DNA from: Sediminibacterium ginsengisoli
Lineage (GTDB): Bacteria; Bacteroidota; Bacteroidia; Chitinophagales; Chitinophagaceae
DNA: 55,937 nt
NCBI GenBank assembly: GCA_945865545.1
Contig: CAMBEQ010000014.1
Coordinates: 1 to 55,937, forward strand
Reading direction: 5' to 3'
Shown: positions 27,588-36,877 of the stretch, piece after piece
Numbering within the stretch: position 1 is the first letter of the stretch
How the letters are laid out: the number at the start of each line of letters is the position of its first letter
Made by a program: the position numbers and the translations under genes
The notes under the pieces: generated by a model
What the model was told of the DNA's origin: nothing
Database searches by the model: none
The model's input: only the letters and a program-made list of their open reading frames with translations

Positions 27588-29216
27588 TTATTGCTCAATT
27601 GAAATAATTGAAAAGCCCGATTCCATGGTTTTTGAATTTTCCATGATGGCCTCCACCCAAGTCCAATCATATACCCCCACCCACTCTGAAAAATTCTCCA
27701 CCCTTTCTTGTAAACTATTTTGGGGAAACAATTCAGCTTTAATAGTATGAATTCTATTGATAGAAGTATGTTGTTTTCTTTTTTCGGCACGAATCATTTT
27801 CTTTTCCAATAACTCTAGCTTTTTTTGCGCCTGTATAGATAAATTCAATGCATGATCTCCTAAGGAAGCATCAATTTTAATTACATCCTGCTGAATGGAT
27901 TCGTATAATTTATTCAATGCTGCAATATGCTCGGTTAAAGCCAAATTTTCCTTAGCTTGTTTTTTAACAAAAGCTATTTCTAAATCTAAAGTAGTTTTAA
28001 ATAATTCCCCCAGCTCAAATTCAAGTGAATTCCATTGGCTGTATTGCTTCTCCTTAATAAATAAAAATGAATTACGCAATTGCAATACTGGATAATGCAC
28101 ACACACTTCTTCAAAAACATTTTTTAGCTCCATCCAATAAGCGAGTTCGCCGCCTCCACCAATAAATACCACACCAGGCAAAATGGTTTCCTGATACACC
28201 CCTCTTAAAATTACATTCGGGCTAAACCTTTCTGGATGGTCTTTTAGTTCTTTTAAAATTTCAGTCTGTGTAAAATTAATATTGGTATCTACAATGCTAT
28301 ATACCTCTGCTTTTAATTCGATACGCGCTCGTAAATCATCCTTTAAATAAAATAGATTTAAGGAGCGTCCTTCGGATTGGACATGGTATTCGGCACTTAA
28401 TTTTTTTAAACTAGGCTGTATGGCTTTGTGGGAAAATTGACTAACCAATTCTTTTTCCATCACATTGGTAAATAAAGATTTGAGCGCTGCGTCGTCTGGT
28501 TGCAATACCACCAAACCATATTGACCAAAATAAGCATGTACTAAATACAAAGTGGCTTCGATGATGGTATTTCCTTTTTGATAGGCTTCTTTAAGTGTTT
28601 CTAATGTTTTTTTACCTGCTGGCTTTACCGCCCAATAGCCTTCAATGTTTTGCAATAATTGTAATAACCCGTCGTCCACTTTCATTCTACCAATGGCTCC
28701 GGTTTGTTTGGTATTCCACTGATGCGTAACACCCCCTATTGTACAACTTCCAACTTCGGCAATATCGGCATCTTCAGATCCCATATAATACACGGGTACA
28801 AAATTATTTTCTGGGAATTGTTTTTTTAATTCAGCAGCTAATTGAATGGCTTGAATGATTTTATAAAAAAAATACAAAGGCCCTGTAAACAAATTGGGTT
28901 GATGAGCAGTAGTAATAGTAAATGTATTTTCTTTTCCCAGTAATTGAATATTAGCGCGCACGGTATCCAAGGCTGAACTGTTTTTGCCTTTTGAATGAAT
29001 CGCCAATTGATCATATTGTTTATTCAATACTTCTACTAAAAATTTTCTATTGGTTGGATATTTTTTTCTTTGCTCAATGGCTTCTTTTACTCCCGCAATA
29101 GTTGAAGCATAATTTACAAAACTTTGTGCAGTCCCTTTGGCTTCCATGTAATCATTTACCAACGGAGAAAAAAATCCGGTGGATCGATAAGGAATCTGCG
29201 TTGCTTTAAATTTCAT
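27588..29216 (-). CDS. bshC: Bacillithiol biosynthesis cysteine-adding enzyme BshC
   Basis: A 542-aa BshC-family protein, which in other bacteria adds cysteine to glucosaminyl-malate in the last step of bacillithiol synthesis. The TTAHQPNLFTGPLYFFYKI block near residue 101 (nucleotide-binding-like core) and YYMGSEDADIAEVG near 143 are typical. A long C-terminal helical region (KKLELLEKKMIRAEKRK) matches the family coiled coil, and length agrees. The ATG at 29216 shares one base with the stop codon of the upstream FAD oxidoreductase (TAATG), so the two are translationally coupled although their functions look unrelated. bshA and bshB are not in the window. Confidence 0.92.
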   Translation of the reverse strand: MKFKATQIPYRSTGFFSPLVNDYMEAKGTAQSFVNYASTIAGVKEAIEQRKKYPTNRKFLVEVLNKQYDQLAIHSKGKNSSALDTVRANIQLLGKENTFTITTAHQPNLFTGPLYFFYKIIQAIQLAAELKKQFPENNFVPVYYMGSEDADIAEVGSCTIGGVTHQWNTKQTGAIGRMKVDDGLLQLLQNIEGYWAVKPAGKKTLETLKEAYQKGNTIIEATLYLVHAYFGQYGLVVLQPDDAALKSLFTNVMEKELVSQFSHKAIQPSLKKLSAEYHVQSEGRSLNLFYLKDDLRARIELKAEVYSIVDTNINFTQTEILKELKDHPERFSPNVILRGVYQETILPGVVFIGGGGELAYWMELKNVFEEVCVHYPVLQLRNSFLFIKEKQYSQWNSLEFELGELFKTTLDLEIAFVKKQAKENLALTEHIAALNKLYESIQQDVIKIDASLGDHALNLSIQAQKKLELLEKKMIRAEKRKQHTSINRIHTIKAELFPQNSLQERVENFSEWVGVYDWTWVEAIMENSKTMESGFSIISIEQ

Positions 29217-30469
29217 TAGTGATTAAATCTTTCAGGATTATAAGAACTAATGTCAATGCTGGTTGGTTTTTCATCTATTATTTCTGATACTAATTTACCG
29301 GTGCCTGCACCCAAACTTAATCCCACCATGGCGTGCCCAGTAGCCACTACTAAATTGTTCCATTTTTTTGTTCTACCAAGATAAGGTAATCCATCGGCAG
29401 AACAAGGTCTATAACCATACCATACTTTGTCTAAAGTAGGCACTGGAATATCAAAGGATGGATAAAAACTTTTAACTGCTTTAAGTATACCCACCACTCT
29501 ATTTAATTTAGGTGCGGAATTAGTGGTTGTAATTTCCATGGTTCCACCAAAGCGCATTTTATTGCCTTCAAAAGGAGTGAGTGCCACCCTGCCTTCCACC
29601 AATACCGAAGGATAATTGGTTTGATAAGGTGTATTTTCTATAGTCATAGAATAACCACGTCCTGGCATCAACAATAAATCCATATCTAATATCTTAGCCA
29701 GCTCTCTACTCCAAGAACCAGTGGCTAATACTACTGCATCTGCCTTATATTTATTTGAGTCGGTAATGACCGCATTAATTTTACCATTACTCTTTTCAAA
29801 ATTAACCACCGCTTCATTGGTTTTAAAAACTACTCCTTTGGTTTTTAAATCTGCTATCAATTGTTGCATTAATTTATTAGGATACAAATGTCCATCACAA
29901 CCAAAATGAATTGCGCCTATTGCATTTATTTTATGATTGGGCTCCATCGCAAATAATTCTTCTTGATTTAAAAGTCTAGTATCTGTTAAACCAATTTCAT
30001 GTGCTTTATGTACTAAATGATGCGCATGATCTCCTGCTTTTTGCGTTTGAAAAATCTCTAACAACCCTTTATGTTCGTAGGCAAATTTAAATTGTGGCAA
30101 TGATTCCCAATGCGCATACCATTGCTTAGACATTAATGAATAATCTCTTAAGGGGATAGCCGCTTTGTTTACATTTTCTTCCGTAGCCATTTTCATAAAC
30201 TTTAGCCCCCACTTAATTAAACTCATGTCCAACCTTGGCTTAACATAAAAAGGACTTTGCGAATTGAGCATCCATTTTAAACCCTGTTTAACAATACCAG
30301 GTGTAGCCAATGGAACAAAATGACTAGGACATATATAACCACAATTGCCATAAGAGCAGCTATCGGTCATATCTGTTTGATCAATCACTGTTACTTGATG
30401 TCCTGATTCTTGTAAAAAATAGGCACTACTTAAACCAATAATACCCCCTCCAATAACAATTACTTCCAT
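29216..30469 (-). CDS. FAD-dependent oxidoreductase, hydroxy-D-proline oxidase type
   Basis: A 417-aa DadA-like flavoprotein. The N terminus, VIGGGIIGLSSAYFLQESG, is the FAD-binding Rossmann motif; ADAVVLATGSWSRELA and GRGYSMTIE, then YGYRPCSADGLPYLGR and GHAMVGLSLGAGTG, are the D-amino-acid oxidase/dehydrogenase signatures. In many bacteria this enzyme sits with 4-hydroxyproline epimerase and oxidises cis-4-hydroxy-D-proline to pyrroline-4-hydroxy-2-carboxylate. The adjacent epimerase gene, 81 bp upstream on the same strand, supports that. A general D-amino-acid dehydrogenase is the alternative. It probably passes electrons to the respiratory chain. Its stop overlaps the bshC start by one base. 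Confidence 0.85.
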   Translation of the reverse strand: MEVIVIGGGIIGLSSAYFLQESGHQVTVIDQTDMTDSCSYGNCGYICPSHFVPLATPGIVKQGLKWMLNSQSPFYVKPRLDMSLIKWGLKFMKMATEENVNKAAIPLRDYSLMSKQWYAHWESLPQFKFAYEHKGLLEIFQTQKAGDHAHHLVHKAHEIGLTDTRLLNQEELFAMEPNHKINAIGAIHFGCDGHLYPNKLMQQLIADLKTKGVVFKTNEAVVNFEKSNGKINAVITDSNKYKADAVVLATGSWSRELAKILDMDLLLMPGRGYSMTIENTPYQTNYPSVLVEGRVALTPFEGNKMRFGGTMEITTTNSAPKLNRVVGILKAVKSFYPSFDIPVPTLDKVWYGYRPCSADGLPYLGRTKKWNNLVVATGHAMVGLSLGAGTGKLVSEIIDEKPTSIDISSYNPERFNH

Positions 30470-30550
30470 AGCATTAATTAATAAGCAAATTTCGTAAAAA
30501 ATGTGCGCATAACCCCAATAAATTTGAAGGTTTATTTTACCTAAACAAAG

Positions 30551-31603
30551 CTAAACTACCTGGAAACCATTAGCATAGGGATCGTCCTTAGGATCTATAG
30601 ATATTGTATTAAATCCTACTATCTTAGCCCAGCCTTCAATAGAAGGAATAATGGCAGCTTGTTCCCCTATGGTGGTCGTAGCTTCTACCTTTCCTATGAA
30701 AACAGACCCAATGATACTTTCATGTAAAAATGGTTCCCCAACGGTTAATTTTCCTTTGGCATGCCAATGAGCCAATCTTGCAGAAGTCCCTGTGCCACAA
30801 GGTGACCTGTCAATAGCCTTATCCCCATAAAACACCGCATTGCGTGCCGTATTTTTTGCATCCAGCACTTTACCCGTCCATAAAATATGAGAGCAGCCAT
30901 TGATCGTAGGATCATTGGGATGAACAAATGAATGCAATTCATTGATACGCTTTCTTAAAACAGGACTCCATGCAATGAGCTGTCCTGCCGTATAATTTTC
31001 TATTCCTTTGAAATTTTCTTGTACTTCTACAATGGCATAATAATTACCCCCATAACAAACATCTATATTCAACAAGCCTAAATCGGGACAATCAACTTGA
31101 ATGTTTTGTGCTGCCATAAAGGAAGGCACATTCGTTAATTTAACCGAACTCACTTTATCACCCTTCATGGTATATTCAATTTGTACTAACCCTGCTGGCG
31201 CTTCCATTCTAATTTTACCAGGCACTTTAGGTTGAATTAAACCGGCCTCTATGGCTACGGTTATAGTGCCAATGGTACCATGGCCACACATCGGTAAACA
31301 GCCGCTGGTTTCAATAAATAATACTGCAACATCATTGGCAGGATCATGAGGTGGGTACAAAATACTTCCGCTCATCATATCATGACCACGTGGTTCAAAC
31401 ATGAGCCCCTTTCTTATCCAATCAAATTCTTTCAAAAAATGCTGACGCTTTTCGCTCATCGTATTGCCTTCTAAAGCAGGGCCGCCTTTGACCACTACCC
31501 GAACAGGATTGCCGCAGGTATGGGCATCAATACATTCAAAAACAGATCCAGATAATTGATAGGATCCAAAATTCTCTACGCTGATTGGTTTTGTTGTAGC
31601 CAT
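30551..31603 (-). CDS. 4-hydroxyproline 2-epimerase
   Basis: A 350-aa proline-racemase-family protein. The two acid/base residues are both Cys: Cys106 in LPMCGHGTIG and Cys269 in DRSPCGTGTSARLA. The Cys-Cys pair points to an epimerase or racemase; trans-3-hydroxyproline dehydratases have Ser or Thr at the first position. The typical segments CIDAHTCGNPVRVV and MSGSILYPP are present. The expected reaction is interconversion of trans-4-hydroxy-L-proline and cis-4-hydroxy-D-proline, the entry step of hydroxyproline catabolism. It is divergent from the AGMO-like gene (59 bp between starts) and lies upstream of the matching FAD oxidoreductase. Confidence 0.92.
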   Translation of the reverse strand: MATTKPISVENFGSYQLSGSVFECIDAHTCGNPVRVVVKGGPALEGNTMSEKRQHFLKEFDWIRKGLMFEPRGHDMMSGSILYPPHDPANDVAVLFIETSGCLPMCGHGTIGTITVAIEAGLIQPKVPGKIRMEAPAGLVQIEYTMKGDKVSSVKLTNVPSFMAAQNIQVDCPDLGLLNIDVCYGGNYYAIVEVQENFKGIENYTAGQLIAWSPVLRKRINELHSFVHPNDPTINGCSHILWTGKVLDAKNTARNAVFYGDKAIDRSPCGTGTSARLAHWHAKGKLTVGEPFLHESIIGSVFIGKVEATTTIGEQAAIIPSIEGWAKIVGFNTISIDPKDDPYANGFQVV

Positions 31604-31662
31604 GAGATAAAATTAATACATTTGAGGACGAAATTGTACTTTGCGCGCGCAAATTTATTAAT

Positions 31663-32955
31663 ATGGAAACCTACGGTAAAATTTTATTGATTGCCATGCC
31701 AGCCTTTTTATTGTTGGTACTATTTGAAAAGTGGTATGGATGGAAAAAAGGCTTTGAAACGGTGAATACCTTGGATATGATTTCAAGTTTAAGCTCGGGA
31801 ATAACCAATTCCACCAAAGACGTATTGGGCATTAGTATTGCTATATTAAGTTATGGCTGGTTTGAAAAGCATTTAGCCATAATGCATGTACAGTCAAGCA
31901 TTTGGTTGTATGTGATTGCCTTTGTATCCCTTGATTTTGCTGGTTATTGGGTACATCGTTTGGCACATTCCTATAATTTTTTCTGGAACAATCATATTGT
32001 ACACCACAGCAGTGAAGAATACAATTTAGCTTGTGCCTTAAGACAAAGCATTTCGGTTATTTTTAGAATTTATGCATTTTTATTAATCCCAGCAGCCATT
32101 TTCGGTGTGCCTAGTTCGGTCATAGCCGTGGTGGCGCCCCTGCATTTATTTGCTCAATTTTGGTACCATACAAGACATATAAAAAATATGGGTTGGCTAG
32201 AGTTTATTATAGTCACCCCAGCTCATCATAGAGTGCATCATGCAATTAATCCAGAATACTTGGATAAAAACTATGGTCAAATTTTTATTATATGGGATAA
32301 ATTATTTGGAACCTTTGTTCAAGAACAAGATAGCATCCCTGCAGTATATGGCATAACAAGGCCCGTTAAAACCTGGAACCCCATTAAAATTAATTTCATG
32401 CACATGTGGTTATTAATACAAGATGCATGGCATACTAAAAGTTGGAAAGATAAATGTAGAATATGGTTAATGCCTTTGGGATGGAGACCGGAAGATGTGA
32501 TTGAAAAGTATCCTGTAGATAAAATTAAAGACGTGTATCATTTCGAAAAGTACCATACCAATGCTTCTCCATCCATGAAATTGTATTTATGGATTCAATT
32601 ATTTTGCATGTTATTGCTAGTAAGTTATTTATATGGGAATATTGCCAGCATTGGGCATAACAATATTTTTATTTATGGTGCTTTTATTTTTGCTCAGGTA
32701 TATGCCTTAACTGAATTCATGGACCGCAATAAAAATGCATGGAAAATGGAAGCTATTAAGAACATACTTTGTGTTTATTGGATAGTTACTAAGGGAGATT
32801 GGTTTGGGTCTAATCAATTGTCTACCCTCATTGCCCCTATTGCATTAAGTTATTTTGTAGCAAGCTCCGTGACTGTTTACTACCTTTCTAAAAATAATAA
32901 TGATAGTAAAATAGAGGAAGCTACTAAAAGGGCTAAGTTATTTATACAGGAGTAG
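31663..32955 (+). CDS. Sterol desaturase family membrane protein, alkylglycerol monooxygenase-like
   Basis: A 430-aa integral membrane di-iron enzyme of the fatty acid hydroxylase superfamily. The eight-His-type cluster is visible as HRLAH (residues 98-102), HIVHH (111-115) and HHRVHH further on, separated by hydrophobic segments. The overall layout, with NNHIVHHSSEEYN and NYGQIFIIWDKLFGTF, and extra C-terminal membrane segments, resembles alkylglycerol monooxygenase (AGMO/TMEM195), which cleaves ether lipids. A carotenoid or other lipid hydroxylase is the alternative. It lies on the plus strand between two blocks of hydroxyproline genes and shares their upstream spacer. Confidence 0.85.
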   Translation: METYGKILLIAMPAFLLLVLFEKWYGWKKGFETVNTLDMISSLSSGITNSTKDVLGISIAILSYGWFEKHLAIMHVQSSIWLYVIAFVSLDFAGYWVHRLAHSYNFFWNNHIVHHSSEEYNLACALRQSISVIFRIYAFLLIPAAIFGVPSSVIAVVAPLHLFAQFWYHTRHIKNMGWLEFIIVTPAHHRVHHAINPEYLDKNYGQIFIIWDKLFGTFVQEQDSIPAVYGITRPVKTWNPIKINFMHMWLLIQDAWHTKSWKDKCRIWLMPLGWRPEDVIEKYPVDKIKDVYHFEKYHTNASPSMKLYLWIQLFCMLLLVSYLYGNIASIGHNNIFIYGAFIFAQVYALTEFMDRNKNAWKMEAIKNILCVYWIVTKGDWFGSNQLSTLIAPIALSYFVASSVTVYYLSKNNNDSKIEEATKRAKLFIQE

Positions 32956-33012
32956 CGTTCAAATAAGTTTAAAGTAAATCTAATGATAGGTTAGAATGTT
33001 TCCGAATCATAT

Positions 33013-33060
33013 ATTCATTTATCAATCCTTCATTCATCAATCATTCATTAATCATTGATT
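33013..33060. repeat. Imperfect direct repeat, three units of about 15 bp
   Basis: The segment is three imperfect copies of an ATTCATTnATCAATC-like unit (33013-33028, 33029-33042, 33043-33057) running up to the stop codon of the convergent aldehyde dehydrogenase gene. It is low-complexity and probably a replication-slippage product between convergent genes. Confidence 0.5.
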
Positions 33061-34519
33061 AGCCTACCTGATCTTGAGTTAATTTCCCATCAACTTTTCT
33101 CCAAATATTTAATGGATTGTTATTTTGTAAAGCCAATGGCAATAAGTGCATAGGCCAGTTTTGAAAAGAGATTGGACGTAACCATCTTTTCACTGCATTC
33201 ACCCCTACTGCTGTAAATCTGCTATCGGTGGTGGCAGGATAAGGACCTCCATGTACCATGCTATCACAAACTTCAACACCCGTAGGTACTCCATTAATTA
33301 AAATACGACCTGCAATACTTAATGATAAGTTTAATAACTCGGGATGGCTCGCAAAGTCTTGATCGCTTCCCATAATAGTGGTTGATATTTGTCCTTGAAC
33401 ACTTTTCCATACCTGCTTTAATTGTTCCATAGAACTACATTCAATAAGTATAGAATAAGGGCCAAAAACTTCTTCTGCTAAATTGGGATTGCTTAAAAAT
33501 GTAGAAGCGTCTACTGAAGTTAACACTGGAAAACCGCTATCGGAGGTAGGCGTATTAGCGGTTAAACAAGTAATACCTTTTTGTGCAAGCGCATGCGTAC
33601 TATTTTTAAAATAAGTTGCTTGTATTCCTTCATGCAACATGGGTGATGGTGCAATCAAATTCATTTCGGCAGCTAATGTATTTTTAAAATTAGTTAAAGC
33701 TTCACTTTTTACACCAATTAAAATACCTGGATTGGTACAAAATTGTCCCATGCCTAAAGTAATAGAAACTGAGTAATTTTTTGCAATGGATGTTGCATTA
33801 TTCACCAAAGCGTCTTCCAATAAAACCACTGGATTCACGCTACCCATTTCAGAAAAAACAGGGATGGGATTTTTTCTGCTGCTTGCATAATCTAATAAAG
33901 CACGACCACCAGTACGAGAACCTGTAAAACCTACTGCTGCAATTTCATCGGCTTGCACTAAACTTTTACCTGTTTCAAAATCGGTTGCTGTTACATGTTG
34001 GAAAACATGTGCAGGCATATGAGTGGTTGCTGCTGCTTCTTGAATGGCAGTTGCCACTAAAGTAGAAGTAGCTAAATGTCCTGGATGTGCTTTTACAATA
34101 ACAGGACAGCCCACTGCTAATGCACTTGCAGTATCTCCTCCTGCTGTAGAATAAGCAAAAGGAAAATTACTTGCACCAAAAACCACTACAGGCCCTAATG
34201 GGTGCATCATTAATCGAATATCGGGCTTAGGAGGTGTTTTAGTAGGTATAGCCGTATCTATACTGGCTTCAACATAATTACCTTCCTTTAACATGGTGGC
34301 AAACATGCGCAATTGAAAACAAGTACGTCCTCTTTCCCCAGTTAAACGAGCTAAAGGCAAATTGGTTTCTTTATTAGCTTGTTCTAATAAGGTATCTCCT
34401 AATGCTTCTATATTATTAGCAATGGTTTCTAAAAATAATGCTCTTTGCAATGGTGTGGTAATAGAATACTGCTCAAATGCAATAGCCGCATTTTGGGTAA
34501 TTTCAGAAATACTACTCAT
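33059..34519 (-). CDS. Aldehyde dehydrogenase, 2-oxoglutarate semialdehyde type
   Basis: A 486-aa aldehyde dehydrogenase. The catalytic Cys261 is in GMGQFCTNPG and the general base Glu224 in PVFSEMGSVNPV; FGASNFPFAYSTAGGDTASA and KAHPGHLATS are the cofactor and substrate signatures. GQFCTNPG is characteristic of the subgroup annotated as NADP-dependent alpha-ketoglutarate semialdehyde dehydrogenase. This is the last step of hydroxyproline catabolism, yielding 2-oxoglutarate for the TCA cycle. It follows the DHDPS-fold deaminase by 20 bp on the same strand, so the two are an operon. Its stop converges on the AGMO-like gene. Confidence 0.9.
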   Translation of the reverse strand: MSSISEITQNAAIAFEQYSITTPLQRALFLETIANNIEALGDTLLEQANKETNLPLARLTGERGRTCFQLRMFATMLKEGNYVEASIDTAIPTKTPPKPDIRLMMHPLGPVVVFGASNFPFAYSTAGGDTASALAVGCPVIVKAHPGHLATSTLVATAIQEAAATTHMPAHVFQHVTATDFETGKSLVQADEIAAVGFTGSRTGGRALLDYASSRKNPIPVFSEMGSVNPVVLLEDALVNNATSIAKNYSVSITLGMGQFCTNPGILIGVKSEALTNFKNTLAAEMNLIAPSPMLHEGIQATYFKNSTHALAQKGITCLTANTPTSDSGFPVLTSVDASTFLSNPNLAEEVFGPYSILIECSSMEQLKQVWKSVQGQISTTIMGSDQDFASHPELLNLSLSIAGRILINGVPTGVEVCDSMVHGGPYPATTDSRFTAVGVNAVKRWLRPISFQNWPMHLLPLALQNNNPLNIWRKVDGKLTQDQVG

Positions 34520-34539
34520 TAAATATTTTCTTGTAAAAT

Positions 34540-35454
34540 TTATAAACTATGAAATTCAGGAAGCGTAGGTCTGTTTTTTACTCCAGTATCAATAATGGAT
34601 TCAATTCTTACTCTTTCTTCTCCCTCTAATATTAATCTTGGTTTTCTTACAGTCTCAGAACCTATGCCTGTTTTAGCTTCTGCAAATTTGATGTATTGTA
34701 CCAACTTCGCATGAATATCTAATTCTAATAATGGCATAAACCATCTGTAAATTTCTGTAGCCTCTGCAATCTTTCCAGCCTTGGCTAACTTATAGATAGC
34801 CACTGTTTCTGCAGGGAAAGCACATACTAAACCTGCTACCCATCCATCAGCACCAAGCAATAATTCTTCTAATGCCAAAGTATCTACCCCACATAAAATT
34901 TTAAATCTATCCCCAAATGCATTGCGCATTCTTGTTAAATTGGTTACATCACGGGTAGATTCTTTTACTGATTGAATATTAGGTACTTTAGCCAATTCAG
35001 CAAACATAGCAATGGTTACTTCTATTTTATAATCAACAGGATTGTTGTAAATCATAATAGGTAAAGAAGTACTTGCAGCAATGTCTTTAAAATATTGCAC
35101 TGTTTCACGATGATCTGATTTATAGCGCATTGGAGGCAATAACATCAATCCCTTTGCTCCCCATGTTTCTGCATCTTTAGCACATTGAATGGCTACACTC
35201 GTACTTCCTTCTGCAATATTAATTACAACAGGTACTTTCCCATTAACAATTTTAACAGTCTCTTTTACTAATATTTCTTTTTCAGCAATAGATAAGACAC
35301 TGGACTCGCCCAAAGTGCCCCCTAAAATAATTCCATTTACACCAGCTGCCAATTGGGCTTTAATATTAACGCTAAATAAATCTAAATCCAAAGTATCCTT
35401 ATCGGTAAACTTGGTAGTCACTGCGGGGAATACCCCTTTCCAATCTATTGCCAT
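34540..35454 (-). CDS. DHDPS-family deaminase, pyrroline-4-hydroxy-2-carboxylate deaminase-like
   Basis: A 304-aa TIM-barrel protein of the dihydrodipicolinate synthase/N-acetylneuraminate lyase family. The Schiff-base Lys164 is in QSVKESTRDV, the partner Tyr136 in IMIYNNPVDY, and GTLGESSVLS is the substrate-carboxylate loop. Beside hydroxyproline epimerase, oxidase and ketoglutarate-semialdehyde dehydrogenase genes, the likely reaction is deamination of pyrroline-4-hydroxy-2-carboxylate to 2-oxoglutarate semialdehyde. ATG at 35454 (MAIDWKGVFPA) is preferred over 35490, which adds a non-conserved stretch. A dapA function is unlikely given the context but not excluded. Confidence 0.85.
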   Translation of the reverse strand: MAIDWKGVFPAVTTKFTDKDTLDLDLFSVNIKAQLAAGVNGIILGGTLGESSVLSIAEKEILVKETVKIVNGKVPVVINIAEGSTSVAIQCAKDAETWGAKGLMLLPPMRYKSDHRETVQYFKDIAASTSLPIMIYNNPVDYKIEVTIAMFAELAKVPNIQSVKESTRDVTNLTRMRNAFGDRFKILCGVDTLALEELLLGADGWVAGLVCAFPAETVAIYKLAKAGKIAEATEIYRWFMPLLELDIHAKLVQYIKFAEAKTGIGSETVRKPRLILEGEERVRIESIIDTGVKNRPTLPEFHSL

Positions 35455-35546
35455 AATATGATTTTTATTGTAATAAAATAAGAACCTCAATTTAACGAAA
35501 AAAAATGAATAAAACAGCCCCTATCATTAACCAATTATACAATCAA

Positions 35547-36857
35547 CTAGCCCACCAATTCCCCTTCTAAATCGTAATCATAGGCTTTGGTTATTTTAAC
35601 CATTACAAAATCACCTGGCTTTAAACGCTTTGTGGTATTAATCACTACTTCATTGTCTACCTCCACACTATCAAATTCGGTGCGACCTAAATAACGTCCA
35701 GCTTCTTTCTTATCCACTAATACTTTTAACACTAGCCCCTCTTTTAATTGATTTCTAGCCAAACTAATTTCTTGTTGCACTTCCATAATCTCTTCGGCGC
35801 GTCTTTGCTTTTCTGCTGCAGGCACATCGTCCACTAAATCATGCGCACTGGTGTTTTCCTCATGACTATAAGTAAATATGCCTACTCGGTCAAATTGATG
35901 TTCAATTAAGAACGCTTTTAATTCTTCAATATCCTCTAATGTTTCCCCAGGAAATCCGGCAATTAATGTAGTTCGAATAGCAATGCCCGGAACACGGTTA
36001 CGAATTTCTTTAATCAATTCTGCCATTTCTTCTCGGGTAATATTACGCTTCATAGCAGCCAACATATTATTGCTGGCGTGTTGTAATGGAATATCAATGT
36101 ATTTGCAAATATTATCGCGCTCTCTCATCACATCCAATACTTCTAATGGGAACTTACTTGGATAAGCATAATGCAAACGTATCCACTCCAAGCCTTTTAC
36201 ATCGGCTAATGCATTTAATAAATCAGGTAAAGCTCTTTTTTTATAAATATCCAAACCATAATAAGTTAATTCTTGTGCAATTAACATTACCTCTTTGACT
36301 CCTTTTTTAACCAAGCCTTCTGCCTCGGCTACTAATTGCTCAATGGTTTTACTTACATGTTGCCCACGCATTAAAGGAATGGCACAAAAAGAACAAGTAC
36401 GGTTACAACCTTCACTTATTTTTAAATAAGCATAATGCGATGGCGTACTTAATAATCTTTCGCCCAATAATTCTGCTTTGTAATTGGCATTTAATTGATT
36501 CAACATCAAAGGCAATTCCATGGTGCCAAACCAAGCGTCTACTTCTGGGATTTCTAAAGCTAAATCGTTTCTATATCTTTCGCTTAAACAGCCCGTAACA
36601 TATACCTTATCTAATTTTCCTTTTTTCTTTAAAGCCACCTGATCCAATATCGTATTCACGCTTTCCTCTTTTGCTTTATCAATAAAGCCGCAGGTATTTA
36701 CCACTACTATATTGTGGTCTAACTTTTTATTTTCATGGACCACTTCAATTTCATTAGCCAATAATTGCCCACTAAGCATTTCGCTATCCACTAAGTTTTT
36801 GCTACAACCTAATGTGATAATGTTTACTTTATTTTGTTTGAGCGTTTTTGCTTTCAT
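35547..36857 (-). CDS. rimO: Ribosomal protein S12 methylthiotransferase RimO
   Basis: A 436-aa radical-SAM methylthiotransferase. The N-terminal UPF0004 domain has ITLGCSKNLVDSEM with the first Cys of the auxiliary Fe-S cluster, and VNTCGFIDKAKEES and VTGCLSERY carry the others. The radical-SAM CxxxCxxC motif is CNRTCSFC, followed by AIPLMRG. A C-terminal TRAM domain is consistent with the RLKPGDFVMVKITKA end. CSKNLVDSE and GCNRTCSFCAIPLMRG separate RimO from MiaB. It modifies Asp89 (E. coli numbering) of ribosomal protein S12. It lies 20 bp downstream of prfC and is probably cotranscribed. Confidence 0.95.
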   Translation of the reverse strand: MKAKTLKQNKVNIITLGCSKNLVDSEMLSGQLLANEIEVVHENKKLDHNIVVVNTCGFIDKAKEESVNTILDQVALKKKGKLDKVYVTGCLSERYRNDLALEIPEVDAWFGTMELPLMLNQLNANYKAELLGERLLSTPSHYAYLKISEGCNRTCSFCAIPLMRGQHVSKTIEQLVAEAEGLVKKGVKEVMLIAQELTYYGLDIYKKRALPDLLNALADVKGLEWIRLHYAYPSKFPLEVLDVMRERDNICKYIDIPLQHASNNMLAAMKRNITREEMAELIKEIRNRVPGIAIRTTLIAGFPGETLEDIEELKAFLIEHQFDRVGIFTYSHEENTSAHDLVDDVPAAEKQRRAEEIMEVQQEISLARNQLKEGLVLKVLVDKKEAGRYLGRTEFDSVEVDNEVVINTTKRLKPGDFVMVKITKAYDYDLEGELVG

Positions 36858-36877
36858 GTTATTTTATTAAACGAAAT

